Shown here piece after piece: positions 16,836 to 26,383 of a stretch of 64,000 nt of DNA. Under the pieces are notes generated by a model. The model searched no databases, had not been told where the DNA came from, and worked only from the letters and a program-made list of their open reading frames with translations. Source of the stretch: Zhongshania aquatica (lineage in GTDB: Bacteria; Pseudomonadota; Gammaproteobacteria; Pseudomonadales; Spongiibacteraceae). Each line of letters begins with the position of its first letter. Within the stretch, counting starts at the first letter, position 1. Where the stretch lies: contig NZ_JANZNQ010000003.1 in assembly GCF_027257955.1 (NCBI RefSeq), positions 124,001-188,000 on the forward strand, written 5' to 3'. The position numbers and the translations under genes are program-made.

Positions 16836-17279
16836 CTATAAATTCATAAAATCAGGCACATTAAACACCCAGCTTTTTTGTTCTTTGCGACTGCTAATTC
16901 GCCACCCCTCTGGCGTTCGTCGATAAGTATCCACATACCAAAGACCGAGCATAAACACCTGTTTGTCTTTGCCTATTGGCATTTCCATGGGATTAAAGCA
17001 CATCACCCGTCCGCTAGCCGTATCTCCATCTACAGTAATTTGAACATTCGCATTTAAGTGTTGGGAGGCGCTAAAGGCAGGCAAGGCCTCTTTTAAAAAC
17101 GCCAACGTCGAAGACCGGTCACCCACCGTACCGCCGAAGGCACTGTAATCAATATGTGCGTCAGCGGTAAAAATATCGTTAAGCTCATCAACCGCCTTGC
17201 GATCAATAATGTCTGCATACAGGTACAACATATCCTGAATTTCAAAGCGATCAGACATTTCTTGCAGACTTAAAGGCAT
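16836..17279 (-). CDS. NTF2-like / SnoaL-like domain protein
   Basis: The 147-residue product fits the SnoaL-like NTF2 fold: helical start (MSDRFEIQDMLYLYADIIDRKAVDELNDIFTADAHIDYSAFGG), then beta strands with HLNANVQITVDGDTASGRVMCF and a C-terminal LGLWYVDTYRRTPEGWRISSRKE. Members bind small hydrophobic ligands or act as dehydratases/isomerases. The Asp/His pair in FTADAHIDY is compatible with catalysis but proves nothing. It follows the amidohydrolase-like gene on the same strand at 83 bp. Confidence 0.82.
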   Translation of the reverse strand: MPLSLQEMSDRFEIQDMLYLYADIIDRKAVDELNDIFTADAHIDYSAFGGTVGDRSSTLAFLKEALPAFSASQHLNANVQITVDGDTASGRVMCFNPMEMPIGKDKQVFMLGLWYVDTYRRTPEGWRISSRKEQKSWVFNVPDFMNL

Positions 17280-17362
17280 TATCTATCTCCATTATTATTG
17301 TATTTACTATGCCAAAATGACGCGCAGCCCTGCTCTAGCAACAGCTTGGCGCGCATTCATTT

Positions 17363-18232
17363 TTAATCTAGCTTGAAGACCTTGCGCGCGTTTTCGCGAA
17401 GGAATTTTGGCCAGACTTCATCTTTAAACGGCACATTTGGCATGTCTTTGAAAATGCGATCCAGTGATAAGCCCATGGGGAAATACCCCGCGTACATTAC
17501 CTTATCGGCACCACGGCTGTTCGCAAATTTCACAATCTCTTCAGGGTAATGCTTGGGCGCAAATGCACTGGTCATGTAATAAAGATTGGGGTATTTAAGC
17601 ATGAGTTTCCACGCCAATTTCTCCCAGGGCTCTGCACCGTGACGCATAACCACTTTTAACTCAGGGAAGAACCAGCAAACTTCATCCAATAGCTCAACTT
17701 TCTGCGGGGCCATTGGCAAACGTGGGCCGGGAACGCCAACGCAGGGACAAAACGGAATATCTAATTCAACGCACTTGGCATAAATCGGATACCATTTTTT
17801 ATCGTTGTAAGGCACCTGCGGACACAGACCAGAGGCAAAGCCAGTAATCGCTTTGATACCGTAATCTTTGTGCAATCGCACAATTTTGCGGACTTCGTCC
17901 ATGCCGTTGTTCGGATTCACTTCTAAGCTAGCAAAAAAACGGTCGGGGTGGCGCGCCAGCGCTTCCTTCGCTATTTCATTGTGATCATCAATACCCAGCA
18001 TCGCGCGCTCGATATTGTGTTTATCCATCTGCTCAATGGTATAGGCAATATAATCTTCTTTCTTGCCGCTTTCCGGTATGTCTTTAAACATGTACTGCGC
18101 CGGCATTTTGAACATATTGCGACTTTCTTCGTCCATCAGCAGCGGCTTCATAAATTCGTACCACTGGCTATTGTCTTCACCCGGCACGCTGAGCATCAAA
18201 TCAATGACCTTAATGTCGTTTGGCATAGTCAT
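17363..18232 (-). CDS. Amidohydrolase-like TIM-barrel protein lacking the N-terminal HxH
   Basis: The 289-residue protein resembles the amidohydrolase 2 (ACMSD-like) family: a strand at KVIDLMLSVPG, an ALARHPDRFFASLEVNPN strand-turn, GIKAITGFASGL, and VVMRHGAEPWEKLAWKLMLKYPNLYY near the C terminus. However the usual metal-binding D-x-H-x-H after the first strand is replaced by DLMLSVPG, so the canonical metal site is incomplete; His200-type residues remain (RHGAEP). It could be a metal-poor decarboxylase or a non-enzymatic relative. Co-directional with the NTF2-like gene, suggesting joint action on an organic acid, which is inference. Confidence 0.72.
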   Translation of the reverse strand: MTMPNDIKVIDLMLSVPGEDNSQWYEFMKPLLMDEESRNMFKMPAQYMFKDIPESGKKEDYIAYTIEQMDKHNIERAMLGIDDHNEIAKEALARHPDRFFASLEVNPNNGMDEVRKIVRLHKDYGIKAITGFASGLCPQVPYNDKKWYPIYAKCVELDIPFCPCVGVPGPRLPMAPQKVELLDEVCWFFPELKVVMRHGAEPWEKLAWKLMLKYPNLYYMTSAFAPKHYPEEIVKFANSRGADKVMYAGYFPMGLSLDRIFKDMPNVPFKDEVWPKFLRENARKVFKLD

Positions 18233-18390
18233 GCAGTCGGCTCCTAAAAATTATTATGTAATCACAATGCCACACGGCATTTACTAAGCGTCATTTTTGA
18301 CGATATAAGACCCCGCCACAATAACAATAGGCGTCATCACAATAAGCAAAATCGGTCAGTGCAATCTACTGAAATCTGCGTGTATGCAGC
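18233..18390. other. Spacer between HIT gene and amidohydrolase-like gene
   Basis: No gene, RNA or clear hairpin was recognised here; it holds the promoter of the amidohydrolase-like gene and the 3' end of the MBL-HIT unit. Confidence 0.3.
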
Positions 18391-18834
18391 TTATTTAAGT
18401 GCAGCGCGTAAGCGCTCAGCCATTTCAGCTAACGCGGTTTGTGGTGCGGGACGACGTCCGTGAATTTGCATGGGTTTGCCATGGAAACAAGGGATAAGGT
18501 GGGTATGGTAATGAAAAACCGTTTGGCCAGCGGCGCGACCATTCAACTGATGAACACCTAAACCGTCGGCACCAGTTACACGTTTAACAATGGGGGCTAA
18601 ACGCCGAGACTGGATAGCCAAGGTGGTCACTTCGTCTTCGTTTAAAGTGAAAATATTATCGTGATGCTTTATCGGAATAATCAGGGTATGTCCCATTGAC
18701 ACAGGCGCGATGTCTAAAAAGCACAACACCTGTTCGTCGCGATAAAGAATATGCCCCGGCGCTTTACCTGCAATAATCTTGCAGAAAATACAATTTTCCG
18801 TTGCCGTTTCATCGCCAAATAATCCGCTCTGCAC
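18391..18834 (-). CDS. HIT-family nucleotide hydrolase/transferase
   Basis: The 147-residue protein has the histidine-triad motif FHYHTHLIPC (His-x-His-x-His) near residue 110, preceded by GLGVHQLNGRAAGQTV, and the N-terminal CIFCKIIAGKAPGHILYRDEQVLCFLD segment typical of HIT hydrolases. Substrates of the family are purine nucleotides linked to amines or other groups. It begins two bases after the stop of the MBL gene, so they are coupled. Confidence 0.92.
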   Translation of the reverse strand: MQSGLFGDETATENCIFCKIIAGKAPGHILYRDEQVLCFLDIAPVSMGHTLIIPIKHHDNIFTLNEDEVTTLAIQSRRLAPIVKRVTGADGLGVHQLNGRAAGQTVFHYHTHLIPCFHGKPMQIHGRRPAPQTALAEMAERLRAALK

Positions 18835-18836
18835 TA

Positions 18837-19937
18837 TTAGACCTCCATCGGCCCAGTGTCTAATTCATGAACGCCTTGATAGGGGCAATTCTCAACATCG
18901 ATAGTTTTATAGCGATACACCCCTGCGTCATCTAATTCGCGTCTCATTCGGCCCTCAGCGCATAGGTAATGTAAATGGGCGATAGCTTCACCCAAGGCCA
19001 AACCTAGTTGAGACATTTCAATTTTGCGGGCGAATAGTACGCTGAACAAGTCGACAGCAACCTGCGGTTCAACACACGCTTTCTCAATAGCGGCGAGATG
19101 CCCTTCGTGATGGGCAATCAGATAATCTAGCCTTTCGTGTACCCCGTAAAATGGCGCATTGTGGGCAGGCATAACTAAGGTATCAGCATCTAGATCCTGC
19201 CTAAACCGCCGCAATGCATCAAACCATTCCTGCAGGGGATTCGCCTCAGGCTCAGAAGCCATTACACTGACGTTGGACGTGATACGCGGAATAATCTGAT
19301 CGCCGGAGAGCATTAATTTATCCGCCGCGCAATATAGCGACACGTGCTCTGGAGAGTGACCTGCCCCTGTCATCACACGCCAATCGCGGCCGCCTATCGT
19401 TAATATCTGGCCATCTATTAAACGGTTAAATGCAAACGGCAACGGCTCGACCACCGAACCAAACCCGCGCATTTTGGCATCCTCGCTTTCCAAGTACTCC
19501 TCAACCACACCCGCTCGCCGGTAATATTGCTCGGCGGTCCAGCTCATCTCACCCTTTGGAATTGTAGTGAAGGTCCGTGCAGACATATATTCAAGAGCGC
19601 TCATATACAAAGGCACCCTCAAGCTATTGCACAGCCAACCAGCTTGGCCGCAATGATCGGGATGCATATGCGTGCAAATGACGCCCAGCACGGGTTTAGA
19701 CGCCATTTGATTCGCCAGCAGTAATTCCCAGCGCTCGCGGGAATCACCAATCTTCATTCCGGTGTCTACAATCCACCAACCTTTATCATCTTCCAACACA
19801 TAAAGATTAATGTGATCTAATGCCATAGGCAGTGCCATTTGGAGCCAAAATACACCCTTGGCGACCTCTATCCATTCTCCTTTTTGCGGTACATCGGCAA
19901 AGGGATAACGAATTTCGTTCTCAGAAATAGCACTCAT
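18837..19937 (-). CDS. MBL-fold metallohydrolase with C-terminal winged-helix-like tail
   Basis: The 366-residue protein carries the metallo-beta-lactamase metal motif CTHMHPDHCGQAG and the later GAGHSPEHVSLYC and VMPAHNAPFYGVHER histidine sites. The residues after about 275 (LIAHHEGHLAAIEKACVEP...LGLALGEAIAHLHYLCAEGRMRRE) resemble the helical extension found in LACTB2/glyoxalase II-like hydrolases and in related oxidative-catabolism proteins. Coupled to the HIT gene. Function is a hydrolysis of an ester or thioester at best guess. Confidence 0.83.
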   Translation of the reverse strand: MSAISENEIRYPFADVPQKGEWIEVAKGVFWLQMALPMALDHINLYVLEDDKGWWIVDTGMKIGDSRERWELLLANQMASKPVLGVICTHMHPDHCGQAGWLCNSLRVPLYMSALEYMSARTFTTIPKGEMSWTAEQYYRRAGVVEEYLESEDAKMRGFGSVVEPLPFAFNRLIDGQILTIGGRDWRVMTGAGHSPEHVSLYCAADKLMLSGDQIIPRITSNVSVMASEPEANPLQEWFDALRRFRQDLDADTLVMPAHNAPFYGVHERLDYLIAHHEGHLAAIEKACVEPQVAVDLFSVLFARKIEMSQLGLALGEAIAHLHYLCAEGRMRRELDDAGVYRYKTIDVENCPYQGVHELDTGPMEV

Positions 19938-20047
19938 AAAAGCTCAGTATGGAATATTAAAATACATGTAAAACAATAAATTACATAACTTATGGAACAA
20001 GCCACATTAAGGTAAATTAAGCGACACGAAACTGTGTCGCAAAATAA

Positions 20048-22225
20048 TTACGCCAATCTTAGCGGCAATTGTCGCAGACGCTGGCCTGTCGCGGCAAATA
20101 CCGCATTCGCCAATGCCGGAGCCAGTGGCGGTACGCCCGGCTCACCCACCCCCGTCGGTGGTTCAGCACTTTCAATAATGTGCACTTCAATTTCTGGCGT
20201 TTCGTTCAAGCGCAGCATTTCATAATTATGAAAATTACTTTGCTGAACAGCGCCATCAACTACGGTAATCTCACCTTTAAGGGCGGCGGTGAGCGCAAAG
20301 ATGACGCCCCCTTCCATTTGCGCAACCACAATATCAGGATTGACCGCTAATCCACACTCGACCACACAGACGACCTTGTGCACCTTGATCTTTGTCCCTT
20401 CTACCGATATCGACACAACTTGAGCAACCATCGATTTGAAGGATTCGTGCACCGCTATTCCCTGAAACTGACCAGGCTCGGGGCTGCCCCACGACGCACG
20501 TTTGGCCACTTCTTCAAGTACTCGGCGCTGCTTCGAATCTGCTGGTAAATGACTTAAACGGAATTGCAGCGGATCTTGTTCTGTACGCCGCGCCAGTTCA
20601 TCAACAAAACTTTCCAAGAAAAACGCATTTTGGGAATGCCCTACTGAGCGCCAATAACCAATTGGAATAGTCGTTTCCTGCATCACATAATCGGTTCGCT
20701 TGTACGGAAACTGATACTCGCTGGAGATTAGACCCTCGGTGGCCGCAGGGTCAGAACTCGCTGCCAAACCGGCAAGCGTATTATGAAGGCCATTGGGAAC
20801 CCACTCTGGCATCAGGGTATTACTCACTGCGCCCACGAATTGCCCCATGATGCTAGGCGCAACCACCTTAGACTGCAGGCTAGTGACATTATTGCCATCG
20901 ATAGTGGCAGACATTCTTACCGTCGAATTTGGTCGATAAAAATCGTTTTGCATGTCGTCCTCACGACTCCACACAAGCTTAATGGGATAGCCACTAAGTT
21001 GCGCAACCCGTGCCGCCTCGACTAAATAATCCGATAATATTCGACGTCCAAATCCGCCGCCCAACATTTGATTGTGAATACGGACCTGCTCGCGCTTATA
21101 TCCCGTCGCATCGGCAATAGCTGACAAAGCAATATCAGGCGATTGATTCCCGGTCCAAACTTCAATGGATTCTGGCCCAACCACTGCCACCGCGTTCATT
21201 GGCTCCATCGTGGCATGGGCTAGATACGGCACATCGTAAATTTCTTCTATTGTATCGCCCGTGGCGGCACCGACTTCGCCTACTTCTTCAACGTTCTTAC
21301 CTGACTCACTATCAAGTAAGTCATAGCGCTCGGTGCGCAGCGACTCGCTACTTACATTCGCTAGCGGGCCTTTGTCCCATTCAACCGTTACCGCCGACGC
21401 GGCCTGACGGGCCTGCCAGTAGGTATCTGCGACCACGGCAATAGCGCCATCGACATCTAATACCGAGCGCACCCCTGATTTTGCCAGCGCCGCGATAGCA
21501 TCAAAACTTTTTGCCTTGCCCCCTAAGTGAGGAGAACGTATTAGCACCGCAGTCATTGCTTTGGGATATTGCACATCAATACCAAACTGCGAACTGCCCG
21601 TCACCTTGGCGAGCGCATCTAGGCGCCCATTAAAGTGGCCGATATATTGAAAATCTTGGGGCGAGGTCAAAGTGACCAACTCAGGCACAGGCACCGAGCG
21701 CGCAGTGGCTATTACATCTGCGAAGGCAATTTCACCACCGGCATGAACAAGTTTGCCATCGCGCAGGCTAATTGATGATTCAGCAACATTTAACTGCTGT
21801 GCAGCGGCTGATTTTAAAATTGCGGCAAGTGTCGCTGCCGCCTCGCGCACTGTGTCATAACTCAATCTGATCGATGAACTACCACCAGTAATCATCACAT
21901 AAAATTCGGGATCACGAAAATCTGGGTGGAACTCTGCATGCTGAACCGTAATCAGCGCGGGGCTCATTTTTAATTCTTCCGCCGCCAGCGTTGTCAAGCC
22001 GGTATAGACCCCCTGCCCCATCTCGGACTTATGGAGTTGCAGAATCACCTCTCCCTCAGCGGTCACCTGCAAGAACGCATTGGTCTGGAGTGACGTTGGA
22101 TTCATGTTCGGATACGGTGGCGTCTTGGAACAGCCGCTAAGATTAAAGCCAATAGCTAGACCACCACCAAGTAATGCGGTGCTTTTAATAAAATTACGGC
22201 GAGACAAATTAGAGGTCAAACTCAT
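20048..22225 (-). CDS. Xanthine dehydrogenase-family molybdenum-binding subunit (isoquinoline 1-oxidoreductase beta-like)
   Basis: The 725-residue subunit starts with a Tat signal peptide ([25 protein letters not shown]; twin arginine, hydrophobic core, final Cys), so it is likely exported and possibly lipid-anchored. The body matches the aldehyde/isoquinoline oxidoreductase large subunits: [26 protein letters not shown] for the cofactor, and the catalytic glutamate in GVGEPGVPP (about Glu695). The small subunit gene overlaps it by four bases at its start. It needs molybdopterin, for which moaCDE is at 4.7-5.9 kb. A c-type cytochrome partner, usual in this group, is not seen adjacent. Confidence 0.88.
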   Translation of the reverse strand: MSLTSNLSRRNFIKSTALLGGGLAIGFNLSGCSKTPPYPNMNPTSLQTNAFLQVTAEGEVILQLHKSEMGQGVYTGLTTLAAEELKMSPALITVQHAEFHPDFRDPEFYVMITGGSSSIRLSYDTVREAAATLAAILKSAAAQQLNVAESSISLRDGKLVHAGGEIAFADVIATARSVPVPELVTLTSPQDFQYIGHFNGRLDALAKVTGSSQFGIDVQYPKAMTAVLIRSPHLGGKAKSFDAIAALAKSGVRSVLDVDGAIAVVADTYWQARQAASAVTVEWDKGPLANVSSESLRTERYDLLDSESGKNVEEVGEVGAATGDTIEEIYDVPYLAHATMEPMNAVAVVGPESIEVWTGNQSPDIALSAIADATGYKREQVRIHNQMLGGGFGRRILSDYLVEAARVAQLSGYPIKLVWSREDDMQNDFYRPNSTVRMSATIDGNNVTSLQSKVVAPSIMGQFVGAVSNTLMPEWVPNGLHNTLAGLAASSDPAATEGLISSEYQFPYKRTDYVMQETTIPIGYWRSVGHSQNAFFLESFVDELARRTEQDPLQFRLSHLPADSKQRRVLEEVAKRASWGSPEPGQFQGIAVHESFKSMVAQVVSISVEGTKIKVHKVVCVVECGLAVNPDIVVAQMEGGVIFALTAALKGEITVVDGAVQQSNFHNYEMLRLNETPEIEVHIIESAEPPTGVGEPGVPPLAPALANAVFAATGQRLRQLPLRLA

Positions 22226-22728
22226 GATTCGGCCTCCGCGTTAGTTACCGGCTGATAATATTGCACCGACAATTCAGCGGCGCGATGAATAGCCTTACGA
22301 ATTCGCGGATAAGTACCACAGCGGCAGATATTGCCAGACATGGCAGCATCGATGTCTGCATCGTTTGGCGATTGATTCGTCGCTAACAACGCCACCGCAG
22401 ACATAATTTGCCCAGACTGGCAGTAGCCACACTGGGGCACGTTCATTTCCAGCCACGCCTGCTGTACAGGATGCAACGTGTCATCCTTAGCCGCCAAGCC
22501 TTCTATTGTCGTTATATGTCGACCACTTACGAATTCAGCGGGATAACTGCAACTTCTAATGGGGTTACCATCCAGATGAACAGTACACGCACCGCACAAG
22601 CCCATACCGCAACCAAACTTAGTGCCGGTCATGGCCAAATGCTCACGTAAAACCCAAAGTAAAGGGGTTCCTGAATCAACGGTTAACGACTGCGCTTGAC
22701 CGTTTAATGTAAAACTTAATTCCGCCAT
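22222..22728 (-). CDS. (2Fe-2S)-binding subunit of molybdenum hydroxylase (IorA-like)
   Basis: The 168-residue electron-transfer subunit of the enzyme encoded next to it. A plant-type 2Fe-2S site is in [22 protein letters not shown] and a second in CGYCQSGQI...[12 protein letters not shown], the pattern of the small subunits of XDH-family oxidoreductases. The start at 22728 has GGAG five bases upstream (GGAGTAAACATG); the longer frame to 22794 lacks such support. Its stop overlaps the start of the large-subunit gene by four bases. Confidence 0.92.
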   Translation of the reverse strand: MAELSFTLNGQAQSLTVDSGTPLLWVLREHLAMTGTKFGCGMGLCGACTVHLDGNPIRSCSYPAEFVSGRHITTIEGLAAKDDTLHPVQQAWLEMNVPQCGYCQSGQIMSAVALLATNQSPNDADIDAAMSGNICRCGTYPRIRKAIHRAAELSVQYYQPVTNAEAES

Positions 22729-22896
22729 GTTTACTCCGACAACACTCGCAATGGGCATACTATACCGACACCGAAAAACAATGTCCTGCCGCACAACCTA
22801 CAAAGGGAGTGATTATGACGAAGGAGCGACCGCAATCTTATTAAATCTTGTCCATAAACAGATTTAGATCAGGGCTGATCAAACTGGTCTGTATAA

Positions 22897-22934
22897 GAAA
22901 AAACCCTAGCGGCAGAACACCGATAAGGTTTTTA
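22897..22934 (-). terminator. Weak terminator downstream of the outer-membrane protein gene
   Basis: aaaaacc / ggttttt (22899-22905, 22927-22933) with an inner ccg/cgg pairing and a T-rich end on the minus strand (AAAAAA on the plus strand). The stem is imperfect in the middle. Confidence 0.45.
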
Positions 22935-22965
22935 GCTTGCGGTCTAACGGTAATGAATAGCGTTT

Positions 22966-23637
22966 TTAAAAGCGGAATACCAAATCTACCGACAAAGTGT
23001 CTGCCGACATTTTTATCGACTCATCATCGTCAAGCATGTAGTGATCATAAGCTAGAGTCACACTGGCATTTTCAGCCAAGGCCAAGCGCAAGCCCGCTCC
23101 GACGTAGGGATCTGTGCCCTCCACGGTAAACTCACCGCTACGGCTGCTGTCTTCAACCGTGCCGTCTAGCTCCCAACTGTAAACACCGAAGCGAGCAAAT
23201 AGCCCCACCTGTTCCCGATTCGGTGTATGAACATTAATACCTAAGAAAACGCCGTCGGCGTCGGCATCCATATCGACACGGCCAGCACTGTAACCGTTAT
23301 TGAGCACCTGAGATCCACTTGATATCGCGCTTCCGCTCAGCGACCCAAGCGAGGCATAACCAAACTCAAGCCCTAGCTCAGGGCTAAAATCAAAGCCAAC
23401 ACCAAAACGGCCACCGCCAGATTCAGTATCGGTCTTGATATTAGACAGCGAACCATCGCCAAAACTGTAGCGAAAATCAGAGCGATCAAAATCATAGGAC
23501 GAGGTGCTTAAGCCGCCAAATATATACATCGCAGGCTCGCTGCGATAACTCCCGCTGCTGCGGCGAAGATGGTCAGCCTCTGCCAACATTGGAAACAAAG
23601 AAACCGCGACAAGGGTAATTACAGAAAGCTTCTTCAT
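22966..23637 (-). CDS. Outer-membrane beta-barrel protein, OmpA/OmpW-like size
   Basis: The 223-residue protein has a clear signal peptide (MKKLSVITLVAVSLFPMLAEA, cleavage after AEA) and alternating hydrophobic/polar strands ending in VDLVFRF with a terminal Phe, the outer-membrane signature. Strand segments such as YIFGGLSTSSYDFDRSDFRYSFGDGS and GLFARFGVYSWELDG are consistent with an 8-stranded barrel. The start was moved from 23724 to the ATG at 23637, which has GGAG seven bases upstream. Function unknown. Confidence 0.85.
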   Translation of the reverse strand: MKKLSVITLVAVSLFPMLAEADHLRRSSGSYRSEPAMYIFGGLSTSSYDFDRSDFRYSFGDGSLSNIKTDTESGGGRFGVGFDFSPELGLEFGYASLGSLSGSAISSGSQVLNNGYSAGRVDMDADADGVFLGINVHTPNREQVGLFARFGVYSWELDGTVEDSSRSGEFTVEGTDPYVGAGLRLALAENASVTLAYDHYMLDDDESIKMSADTLSVDLVFRF

Positions 23638-24083
23638 GGCCGAACTCCATATCAAGTAAGGCTGCAGTATGTGCGTCCTTAACTTAATCAAGGCTGAACG
23701 GAGAAAGCCAATGCATAACATCATGACATTGAACGCCTAATTCACCGCCAACATCGCACAAAGTTAACGCCACGCGATCAAGATTGGTGCGCCCATCTAA
23801 TCAACAAGTACTGCAACTAGAGAAACAACAAGCTAGACGAATACTTACTGGATCGATTGACTGAAAAAAAACACAGACCAAGGTAGCGAAGCGGCACCCT
23901 AAAGGTCTGATTCTCACACTACACTCGCATCAAGATATTGGCGTAGTTGATGCATTAATTATATTTGCAACGAAGTGACCATATCCGCTGTCACACTAGG
24001 GTCAAAGAATTCCGCTAGGCTAGCAAATCAAGTCTGCACATCTATTCGGGCCTTACCGAATAGCCTTTAAGAGGTGTACGTTC
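23638..24083. promoter_or_regulatory. Divergent intergenic region between the barrel gene and the acyl-CoA reductase gene
   Basis: 446 bp with no gene. On the plus strand TTGGCG (23938-23943), 16 bases, TATATT (23960-23965) is a reasonable sigma-70 promoter for the reductase. The other promoter, for the barrel gene, was not pinned down. A run of eight A at 23866-23874 is the only other visible feature. Confidence 0.4.
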
Positions 24084-25619
24084 ATGGATACAAACAAGGA
24101 AGTCTCACAAACTCTAACACTCCTCAAAGGTAAACATATCCTTATCACCGGCACCACGGGGTTTGTCGGTAAGGTAATGCTAGAAAAAATCATGCGTACC
24201 GTTCCAGAGGTTGGTGGCGTTTACCTTCTGATTCGAGGCACACGAAAACACGCCAACGCCGGAAGTCGCTTCGCCAACGAAATTGCGTCTTCCTCGGTAT
24301 TCGAATTTTTAAAGCTAAATGCACCCGACTACTTCAACGATTTTTGCCACACCAAAATTCATTGCGTCAGTGGAGAAATCACCGAACATCAATTTGGCCT
24401 ACCCCGCGAGGAGTTTCGCAAACTGGCGGGAAACATAGACGCCATCGTCAATTGCGCCGCCAGCGTTAACTTCCGCGAAGAACTAGACCGCGCGCTTTCC
24501 ATCAACACCCATAGCTTGCGCAATATTGTTGAGCTATCTGAGCTGGGCGGAAACATCCCCGTCATTCAAGTATCAACCTGCTATGTAAATGGCTTTAATC
24601 AAGGGCATATACACGAATCTACCTCAGTGCCAGCGGGCGGCGAAATCCCCCGCCACAGAGACGGATATTTCGAAGTCGGCAACGTAATTGAAGAACTCGA
24701 ACACAAAATTGCCCAAACGCAGCAACAGTTCGAGGGCAGAGAATTAAAAAATCAGCTCGTAGAACTCGGCATTCGCGAGGCGAACGCCTACGGCTGGAAT
24801 GACACCTACACGTTCACCAAGTGGCTAGGCGAGCAGCTACTACTAAAATCACTGCGCGGCTATTCACTTACACTACTCAGGCCCTCCATTGTAGAAAGTA
24901 CCCTGCGTGAACCCTCACCAGGCTGGATAGAAGGAGTCAAAGTCGCTGATGCAATTTTACTGGCCTATGCAAAGGAAAAAGTGACGTTTTTTCCCGGTAA
25001 GCGCAGCGGCGTTATCGACGTTATTCCAGCAGACTTAGTGGCCAATAGTATTTTGCTGTCACTGGCAGAACAGTTTAAAAAACCCGGCGGTCATCATGTT
25101 TACCAATGCTGCAGCGGATCGGCAAATCCTCTCACTTTGGGGACGTTCATTGATCACCTAATGACCGAAGCGAAGGAAAATCACGGCAGCTACGACAAAT
25201 TGTTTGCCCGGCGGCCGCGCAAACCCTTTATTGCAGTAAACCGGCAATTGTTCACTGCGGTTGCGCTCTGCCTAAACGCGGTGCTGTCAGTAGTCAACAC
25301 CACGCTTCTCAAACTAGGCTTCAAGCGCGGGCTCAAAGCGAAACGAAATCTCGATGCGGCGATGGCACTGTCGACCATCTTCTCGTTTTATACCGAGCCA
25401 GAGTACATCTTCCACAACGACAAACTACTCAACCTTGCAAAACGCATGGGTAAAGCTGATCAAGTCTTATTTCCGGTTGATGCCAGCGCCATAGACTGGG
25501 AAACCTATCTGCGCAAAATCCACATGGCAGGCTTAAATTGCTATGCGCTTAAGGGACGTAAGCAGCCACTCAACAAAGCACCACAGAATATTAGTGCTGC
25601 GCAAAAGCAAGTGGCTTAA
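24084..25619 (+). CDS. Fatty acyl-CoA/ACP reductase, alcohol-forming type
   Basis: This enzyme reduces fatty acyl thioesters to fatty alcohols with NADPH, the first step of wax-ester or long-chain alcohol synthesis. The 511-residue protein closely follows the Marinobacter acyl-CoA reductase (Maqu_2220 type) as I remember it. The Rossmann motif GTTGFVG is at residues 23-29, STCYVNG at 164-170, the catalytic Tyr242-x3-Lys246 at YTFTK, and the C-terminal sterile-type NAD4 region includes RPSIVEST and the PDYIF-like PEYIFHN. The start has AAGAGGTG eight bases upstream. The partner wax synthase is not in the window. Confidence 0.92.
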   Translation: MDTNKEVSQTLTLLKGKHILITGTTGFVGKVMLEKIMRTVPEVGGVYLLIRGTRKHANAGSRFANEIASSSVFEFLKLNAPDYFNDFCHTKIHCVSGEITEHQFGLPREEFRKLAGNIDAIVNCAASVNFREELDRALSINTHSLRNIVELSELGGNIPVIQVSTCYVNGFNQGHIHESTSVPAGGEIPRHRDGYFEVGNVIEELEHKIAQTQQQFEGRELKNQLVELGIREANAYGWNDTYTFTKWLGEQLLLKSLRGYSLTLLRPSIVESTLREPSPGWIEGVKVADAILLAYAKEKVTFFPGKRSGVIDVIPADLVANSILLSLAEQFKKPGGHHVYQCCSGSANPLTLGTFIDHLMTEAKENHGSYDKLFARRPRKPFIAVNRQLFTAVALCLNAVLSVVNTTLLKLGFKRGLKAKRNLDAAMALSTIFSFYTEPEYIFHNDKLLNLAKRMGKADQVLFPVDASAIDWETYLRKIHMAGLNCYALKGRKQPLNKAPQNISAAQKQVA

Positions 25620-25634
25620 TTTTTGGATCACTTC

Positions 25635-25678
25635 ATCACTGTGCTAGAGGATTTACACCGCAATTCAAGCACAGTGAT
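25635..25678. terminator. Long inverted repeat downstream of the acyl-CoA reductase gene
   Basis: A perfect 11-bp inverted repeat, atcactgtgct / agcacagtgat, with a 22-base spacer lies 16 bp after the stop codon. There is no strong T tract, so it may be a weak terminator, an mRNA 3' stabiliser, or a dimeric protein-binding site. Confidence 0.5.
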
Positions 25679-25850
25679 CTTGCACTTTCGGCAAGGCCTT
25701 TAATTCCGCCGCAGCGTTCCAACTGTCCGCAAATCCACAACCTCGTGCTGTTTACGGGTCTCATCACTCAAGTGTCGCGCGCTTTTGGCATAACGCGTAC
25801 CGTGCCCTCGGGAGCAATCTCGAAGATTCCACCGACAGACAAATTTCATT

Positions 25851-26057
25851 TTGCTTTGTTTAACCGCGTTGCAAGACAGCATTTTGCGACAGCTACGCGG
25901 TCAAGAAACTGTTATAGCTAGCTGCCATCCAATACGATATCGCGATGTAGAAACTATTGGCCAGTATGCAAGCTCACTTATTGCGGAAGTACTGGGTACT
26001 TACGAATCTGACGAAGACGAGGAAAAACCTTTTTGGTTTGATGCGGAAGCAATTTGA
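25851..26057 (+). CDS. Doubtful short reading frame (68 aa), TTG start
   Basis: The only start is TTG and no clear ribosome site precedes it. The C-terminal part has a protein-like composition (IGQYASSLIAEVLGTYESDEDEEKPFWFDAEAI, acidic), which may be the tail of a degraded gene. I do not recognise it. A minus-strand frame overlaps part of it. Treat as a possible remnant. Confidence 0.25.
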   Translation: MLCLTALQDSILRQLRGQETVIASCHPIRYRDVETIGQYASSLIAEVLGTYESDEDEEKPFWFDAEAI

Positions 26058-26383
26058 AGTCAATTAACTATGCCGGCAATTCCGGCCGGTATAGTCACTA
26101 AGCTAATATTCCCATCTCGACCTTGAGTCACTTATGTCTTGCTACCTCATATGGGCGGGAGGCTCTAGTCAAAATCGCGCTGTTCAATTCTATGAGGCTG
26201 TGGCCAAGTGATTGAAATACTTTGAGATGGGGCTATTATCCCTAACTATCGATATTTAGAATTTTGATCTCGGGTATGCCTGACAGGTAATCTCAAGACG
26301 CACCACTTACAGCAAATTGAAATATAGAATCTTAGAGCCGCCGCTAAACCTTCGAGTAAAAAGCGGTTTAAGTACTATGCGGC
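26058..26383. other. Non-coding stretch before the TIR gene
   Basis: 326 bp without a recognisable gene or RNA, A/T-rich, with short self-complementary bits (for example ccggcaattccgg near 26072, and aaacc...ggttt at 26346-26370). The promoter of the TIR gene is presumably here but was not identified. Confidence 0.3.

Noticed and set aside
25700-25882. Minus-strand 60-aa frame in the accessory spacer
   Set aside because: Basic composition, no ribosome site, overlaps another weak frame; no family recognised.
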